A stretch of 64,000 nt of DNA, from positions 62,001 through 126,000 of the forward strand of contig OY843726.1 in NCBI GenBank assembly GCA_963693005.1, in the 5' to 3' direction. This stretch comes from Bodonicaedibacter sp963693005 (GTDB taxonomy: Bacteria; Pseudomonadota; Alphaproteobacteria; UBA6184). Positions 60,960-64,000 of this stretch are shown here, one piece after another. Each line of letters opens with the position of its first letter. Within the stretch, counting starts at the first letter, position 1. The notes beneath the pieces are model-generated. The model was not told the origin of the DNA, ran no database searches, and worked only from the letters and a program-made list of their open reading frames with translations. Made by a program: the position numbers and the translations under genes.

Positions 60960-61604
60960 TTACAGAGGCTTCGTGGCCTGAACTACTCGTTCAACTCGAT
61001 GCGTTCTAGGATTCTTCCATACAAACATACGAACACCAGTAAATCCTGCAGCTTCTAGCAATGGCTGATCTAAGTTTGAAAAACTCAGTCGAGTAGCCTT
61101 ATCAAACACTTCATGTGTGTCCTGTAAAATATAGGGGGAAAACTTATCAAATCCCCAATATTGCCATACATATAAAAGCGTTTGGCCATAAATAAAGTCT
61201 AAATCTTTCTTATCAGAAACAGTAACGGTTGCCTTTTGCTCTTCTTCATTCCAAGTTATATCAGTGCTTTCGTCTAACTTGTAACGTGATGGGTTCCACC
61301 AGGCTCTCGGGTTCAGCCACCATTTTGTCCATGCGCGAAACGGTGCTGTCCACCCAACTACATCAATAAAAAACTTTAACTGTGTTGGAGGTTTTCTCAA
61401 GCGATCGCCTAATCCTAGAATGTCTATATTTGAGTCATACTGAAATTCAAATATTCCTCCCGGTGATAATGCCTCATAAATGGTCGTCAACTCATCGGTA
61501 TTTCCCCCCATGCCTAGGCTCTTCCTAGATTCATCTAGAATCCCCTTGTTAAACAAAGCTCGCGCATCGATTATTTTTTCAAAATAATCTTTGGGAAGAG
61601 GCAC
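60960..61604 (-). CDS. C-terminal part of a frameshifted secreted protein (methyltransferase-like)
   Basis: A 214-residue frame that would start at GTG 61604 (MPLPKDYFEKIIDARALF). It contains TIYEALSPGGIFEFQYDS, which resembles the 'LxPGGxF' strand of class I methyltransferases, then a Trp-rich middle (WTKWWLNPRAWWNPSRY). It overlaps the end of the upstream frame (61571-61897) by 34 bases in another phase, and the two together read as one protein. See the finding on a frameshift. Confidence 0.5.
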   Translation of the reverse strand: MPLPKDYFEKIIDARALFNKGILDESRKSLGMGGNTDELTTIYEALSPGGIFEFQYDSNIDILGLGDRLRKPPTQLKFFIDVVGWTAPFRAWTKWWLNPRAWWNPSRYKLDESTDITWNEEEQKATVTVSDKKDLDFIYGQTLLYVWQYWGFDKFSPYILQDTHEVFDKATRLSFSNLDQPLLEAAGFTGVRMFVWKNPRTHRVERVVQATKPL

Positions 61605-61897
61605 TCTTGAACCAAAGCTTGATCTGAATCTGGTTTACAGGATTCGTTATAGTCCATAGTTACGGCATCTGGGTTTCTATGATTTTCATGTTTAGCGGTA
61701 TCAAAGTTAAAGTTGCCAAACATCCCTTCTACCCGAACTGTCATGCTTCCACCCTCTAATTTGCGAGTATGCCCCTCGCCAATCACTAAGGTATGCTTAT
61801 CCTTTTCTCGAATTGCTGCCTCTGTTATCGCACTTGACTCAGCACCAATTGCCGCGGTCACAGATAAAGCTAAACAAAGAATCATTGAGGTTTTCAT
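61571..61897 (-). CDS. N-terminal part of the same protein, with signal peptide
   Basis: A 108-residue frame with signal MKTSMILCLALSVTAAIGAES. The mature part has KHTLVIGEGHTRKLEGG and NPDAVTMDYNESCKPDSDQ, which could be the nucleotide-binding strand and the acidic 'xDxxxxCxPD' strand of a methyltransferase-like fold. The last residues (CLFPKIILKK) look like out-of-frame readthrough of the PLPKDYFEKII segment used by the next frame. An exported methyltransferase-like protein is unusual, so the family call is weak. Confidence 0.5.
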   Translation of the reverse strand: MKTSMILCLALSVTAAIGAESSAITEAAIREKDKHTLVIGEGHTRKLEGGSMTVRVEGMFGNFNFDTAKHENHRNPDAVTMDYNESCKPDSDQALVQECLFPKIILKK

Positions 61898-61957
61898 AAT
61901 TACTTCTGTATTTTTACAACATTTAATATGGGGCGGTTTTTAGCGTTTCAACTCTAT

Positions 61958-62443
61958 CTAATGCAGTACCACATTATTAAGCATATGCAGCATCATTCCA
62001 TCTACATCAAAGTTCTCTTCTCCGTGGTTTATTCCTGAAGATCGTCTTGCATTACGATCTTCTATAAATGTCGACAATTGGTTCGCTTGCAGAAAGTTAG
62101 CATTGTTATTTGTAAATTCAGTGGCGGCTTCTCTCTCTAATTCAGACACACGCCTAAAATAATGCATTGTCTCTTCCTGCGCACTTTCAAAACGTCGCCG
62201 AGCTTCAGGATCAGCCACCAATTCACTTAAATTCCCCGCTGCACGCACTAACTCTAGCTGTCTACGAATGTTTGGGCGTCCACTTTCAGACTCTTCTGCC
62301 GCTACAATAAGATCAGCCTGGCCGGCTGCAAACGCCACAACTTCCGGAATACGCTCCGGCGGCACACCCACTACGCCAAGCGTTTGTGTCATAGCCTGAA
62401 TATGAATTTGCCTCTCAGAGTCACGATCAGGCTCAAAATTCAC
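61958..62443 (-). CDS. Downstream half of a gene split by an in-frame stop
   Basis: A 161-residue acidic, helical frame that would start at GTG 62443 (MNFEPDRDSERQIHI). There is no ribosome binding site. It is in the same phase as the upstream frame ending at 62450, separated only by TAA AAT AGT. Content includes RRFESAQEETMHYFRRVSELEREAA, a likely coiled coil. Most simply it is the second half of the exported protein at 62450-62965. Confidence 0.45.
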   Translation of the reverse strand: MNFEPDRDSERQIHIQAMTQTLGVVGVPPERIPEVVAFAAGQADLIVAAEESESGRPNIRRQLELVRAAGNLSELVADPEARRRFESAQEETMHYFRRVSELEREAATEFTNNNANFLQANQLSTFIEDRNARRSSGINHGEENFDVDGMMLHMLNNVVLH

Positions 62444-62449
62444 ACTATT

Positions 62450-62965
62450 TTAAGTGTGAAGAGTGTTATTGCCAACAGTATTCGCAGCATGGCTGACACC
62501 CAATCGATGTAACCGAGCCTCTAGCTCACTGCTCTGTTCAGAAAACCCATCTCTTCTTTCTCTGTTTAGGTCGAGTAAAGTTGACTCAATCTCGCCTAAC
62601 GTATTAATACCCTCATCTCGTAAGGCGTCAAAAAATGCATTAATTTCATCTTCAGACCTAACGTTCACTTCGTTTCCCTCTTCTCTAGAGTCAAGAAAGT
62701 TTTGAAGTATTTGTTCAAAAGTGTCAGGGACAACTGCACTCATACTTTCTCCATTAAATAAACGTAGAAGCAGTCTTACTGCGGGAACCCTTTCTTCTAA
62801 AGTAGTCTCGGTTAGCGTACCATCCTCATTAACAACTCCCCGCTGCACTACCCGCACAGTTGTGGTTAATCTATTTTCACTCCCCTCACTGTCAGAAGCG
62901 TCATGATCACTTCCAAACACCTCTACTCTGAATGCTAAGAGCAGCATTAAAGTCAAATTTTTCAT
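62450..62965 (-). CDS. Exported acidic protein, probably truncated by an in-frame stop
   Basis: A 171-residue frame from ATG 62965 (MKNLTLMLLLAFRVEVFGSD), with a short signal peptide and an Asp/Glu/Ser-rich mature part. Coiled-coil-like helices follow (FEQILQNFLDSREEGNEV; NREARDG-type). No family recognised. An upstream ATG at 62980 is also possible. The TAA stop at 62450-62452 sits in the loop of an 8-bp inverted repeat (TTCACACT/AGTGTGAA), and the same phase stays open downstream for 161 codons. Confidence 0.5.
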   Translation of the reverse strand: MKNLTLMLLLAFRVEVFGSDHDASDSEGSENRLTTTVRVVQRGVVNEDGTLTETTLEERVPAVRLLLRLFNGESMSAVVPDTFEQILQNFLDSREEGNEVNVRSEDEINAFFDALRDEGINTLGEIESTLLDLNRERRDGFSEQSSELEARLHRLGVSHAANTVGNNTLHT

Positions 62966-63105
62966 AATGAATATATCCATAATAGATTAAACAAATTCTA
63001 TCAAACTTATACATCTGACGTTCAGAAATGTCAATAAGTATGCCCAAGCCTCAGTCTTGATTTTTTGCTATACTTAGGTATTAGTAACTAACAAAAGCCA
63101 TTTAC

Positions 63106-64000
63106 GTGTATCGATACGACACTTTATTATGCACTCCCCATAATCAACTGTATACCTATCTATCGCCTGCACCGCTTGAACTTGGAACTATTGTTCAAGT
63201 TCCCTTTGGGCAACGGTTAGCAAAAGGCGTGGTATGGGCTGAAACTCCTCCAAATTATGCCCCAGAATTCAAGTTAAAATCGATACAAAATACATGGCCT
63301 CTACCTCCTATATCAACACAAACCCGCAATTTAATTGATTGGACTGCCACTTACTATATGGCCCCCAGAGGTAATTGTTTAAAAATGGTGCTAACCGGTT
63401 TAGCCGATTTAGATTATACTCCACGTAAAACCTATGCCCCTTTTCCAATAATTGAAAATGTCCCCCGTGAATTTCCTCTAACTCCCGATCAATTATCAGC
63501 TGCAAAATTGATTCAATCTGCTATTCAGGCTAACACATTTTCCTCCTTTTTACTCGATGGAGTTACTGGGTCAGGAAAAACAGAAGTCTATTACGAAGCA
63601 CTACTATCAGCTATTCAACAAAAACAACAAGTTCTCATTCTACTTCCAGAAATTACCCTTACTCAACAATGGCTAGAAAGATTCAAGCATAGATTTGGGG
63701 TTCTTCCCACACGCTGGCACTCGTCGTTAAAATTAACCGAGCGACGTCACAATTGGCAAGAAATACTCTCTGGAAATGCCTCTGTAATAGTAGGTGCACG
63801 CTCAGCCTTATTTCTTCCTTTTCAAAGATTAGGACTCATCGTGGTAGATGAAGAACATGACGGATCCTATAAACAAGAAGATGGCATACACTATCATGCC
63901 CGTGATTTAGCCGTTGTTCGGGCAAAACTAGAAACATGCCCAGTCGTCTTAGCTTCCGCTACTCCGTCAATTGAAACTTATCGCAATGCAACTTCAGAAA
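63106..64000 (+). CDS. priA: Primosomal helicase PriA (N-terminal part, cut by window edge)
   Basis: From GTG 63106 the frame (VYRYDTLLCTPHNQLYTYLSP) runs open to the window edge, 298 codons. The 3'-DNA-binding N-domain has LGTIVQVPFGQRLAKGVVW. The helicase part has DGVTGSGKTEVYYEAL (Walker A), ILLPEITLTQQW, HSSLKLTERRHNW, VGARSALFLPF and VVDEEHDGSYKQ. PriA restarts stalled replication forks. An in-frame stop at 63085-63087 limits the start. Confidence 0.94.
   Translation, partial: MYRYDTLLCTPHNQLYTYLSPAPLELGTIVQVPFGQRLAKGVVWAETPPNYAPEFKLKSIQNTWPLPPISTQTRNLIDWTATYYMAPRGNCLKMVLTGLADLDYTPRKTYAPFPIIENVPREFPLTPDQLSAAKLIQSAIQANTFSSFLLDGVTGSGKTEVYYEALLSAIQQKQQVLILLPEITLTQQWLERFKHRFGVLPTRWHSSLKLTERRHNWQEILSGNASVIVGARSALFLPFQRLGLIVVDEEHDGSYKQEDGIHYHARDLAVVRAKLETCPVVLASATPSIETYRNATSE

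Noticed and set aside
1..64000. CRISPR arrays, insertion sequences, rRNA genes, phage genes
   Set aside because: I saw no regularly spaced repeats, no transposase or integrase frames, no rRNA sequence and no phage structural genes.

Overview
The window looks like a low-GC alphaproteobacterial chromosome. The evidence is the gene orders rpsT-dnaA-dnaN-recF and ffh-rpsP-rimM-trmD-rplS, a YceD/plsX neighbourhood divergent from bamE, a FliX-type flagellar regulator (a family known from alphaproteobacteria), and a fused malic enzyme/phosphotransacetylase. Many exported proteins of unknown function, a class 3 lipase, an OTU-type cysteine protease domain, a secreted kinase-like protein and a polymorphic toxin suggest a bacterium living in eukaryotic cells. 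A Holosporales/Paracaedibacter-like endosymbiont is my best guess. That is an inference from content; no marker gene here proves it.

Layout. 1-5.4 kb (minus strand): plsX (cut by the window edge), rpmF, a KdpD/KdpE-like two-component pair, two unknown genes and yceD. 5.4-9.8 kb (plus): bamE, rpsT, dnaA, dnaN, recF. 10-12.7 kb: aconitase acnA, convergent with a polysaccharide-deacetylase-like lipoprotein. 13.9-16.4 kb (minus): a three-gene ABC importer behind a possibly structured leader. 16.65 kb: tRNA-His with a good promoter. 17.2-21.5 kb: translation and secretion operon ffh-rpsP-rimM-trmD-rplS, then infA-maf. 21.5-25.4 kb: accessory exported proteins and a lipase. 25.5-29.3 kb: a flagellar hook operon fliK-flgD-flgE; a fliX homologue lies 9 kb further on. 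29.4-45.6 kb: comM, a bacterial voltage-gated sodium channel, a large lipoprotein, maeB, a dicarboxylate/amino-acid symporter, fliX, an MFS transporter, uvrB and dnaE. 45.6-63 kb is the accessory region: exported proteins, a small WGR-domain gene behind a DnaA-box palindrome, a secreted kinase-like protein, and an 11-kb toxin-immunity locus. It is followed by a YgjP-type metalloprotease and two apparently broken secreted-protein genes. priA starts at 63.1 kb and runs off the window.

The most striking feature is the minus-strand locus from 59703 down to about 48899. A 2724-residue protein carries, in order, a signal peptide, coiled coils with a Sel1-like stretch, a SecA-type ATPase motor with its key motifs intact, an OTU-type cysteine protease domain, a hydrophobic segment and a C-terminal HH-type (AHH-like, HNH/EndoVII superfamily) nuclease. 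The next gene, coupled through TAATG, encodes an Imm11/DUF1629-like immunity protein. Then comes a second, headless toxin cassette that repeats the linker of the large gene but ends in a different HH nuclease, then its own Imm11-like gene, then a frameshifted scrap of a third copy. This is the architecture expected of a polymorphic toxin that swaps C-terminal warheads by recombination. A SecA-like motor plus an OTU domain inside the same polypeptide is unusual. The toxin promoter overlaps an 18-bp perfect inverted repeat, which suggests dedicated regulation.

Limits: everything here is read by eye. Domain names rest on motif recognition, not on a profile search.
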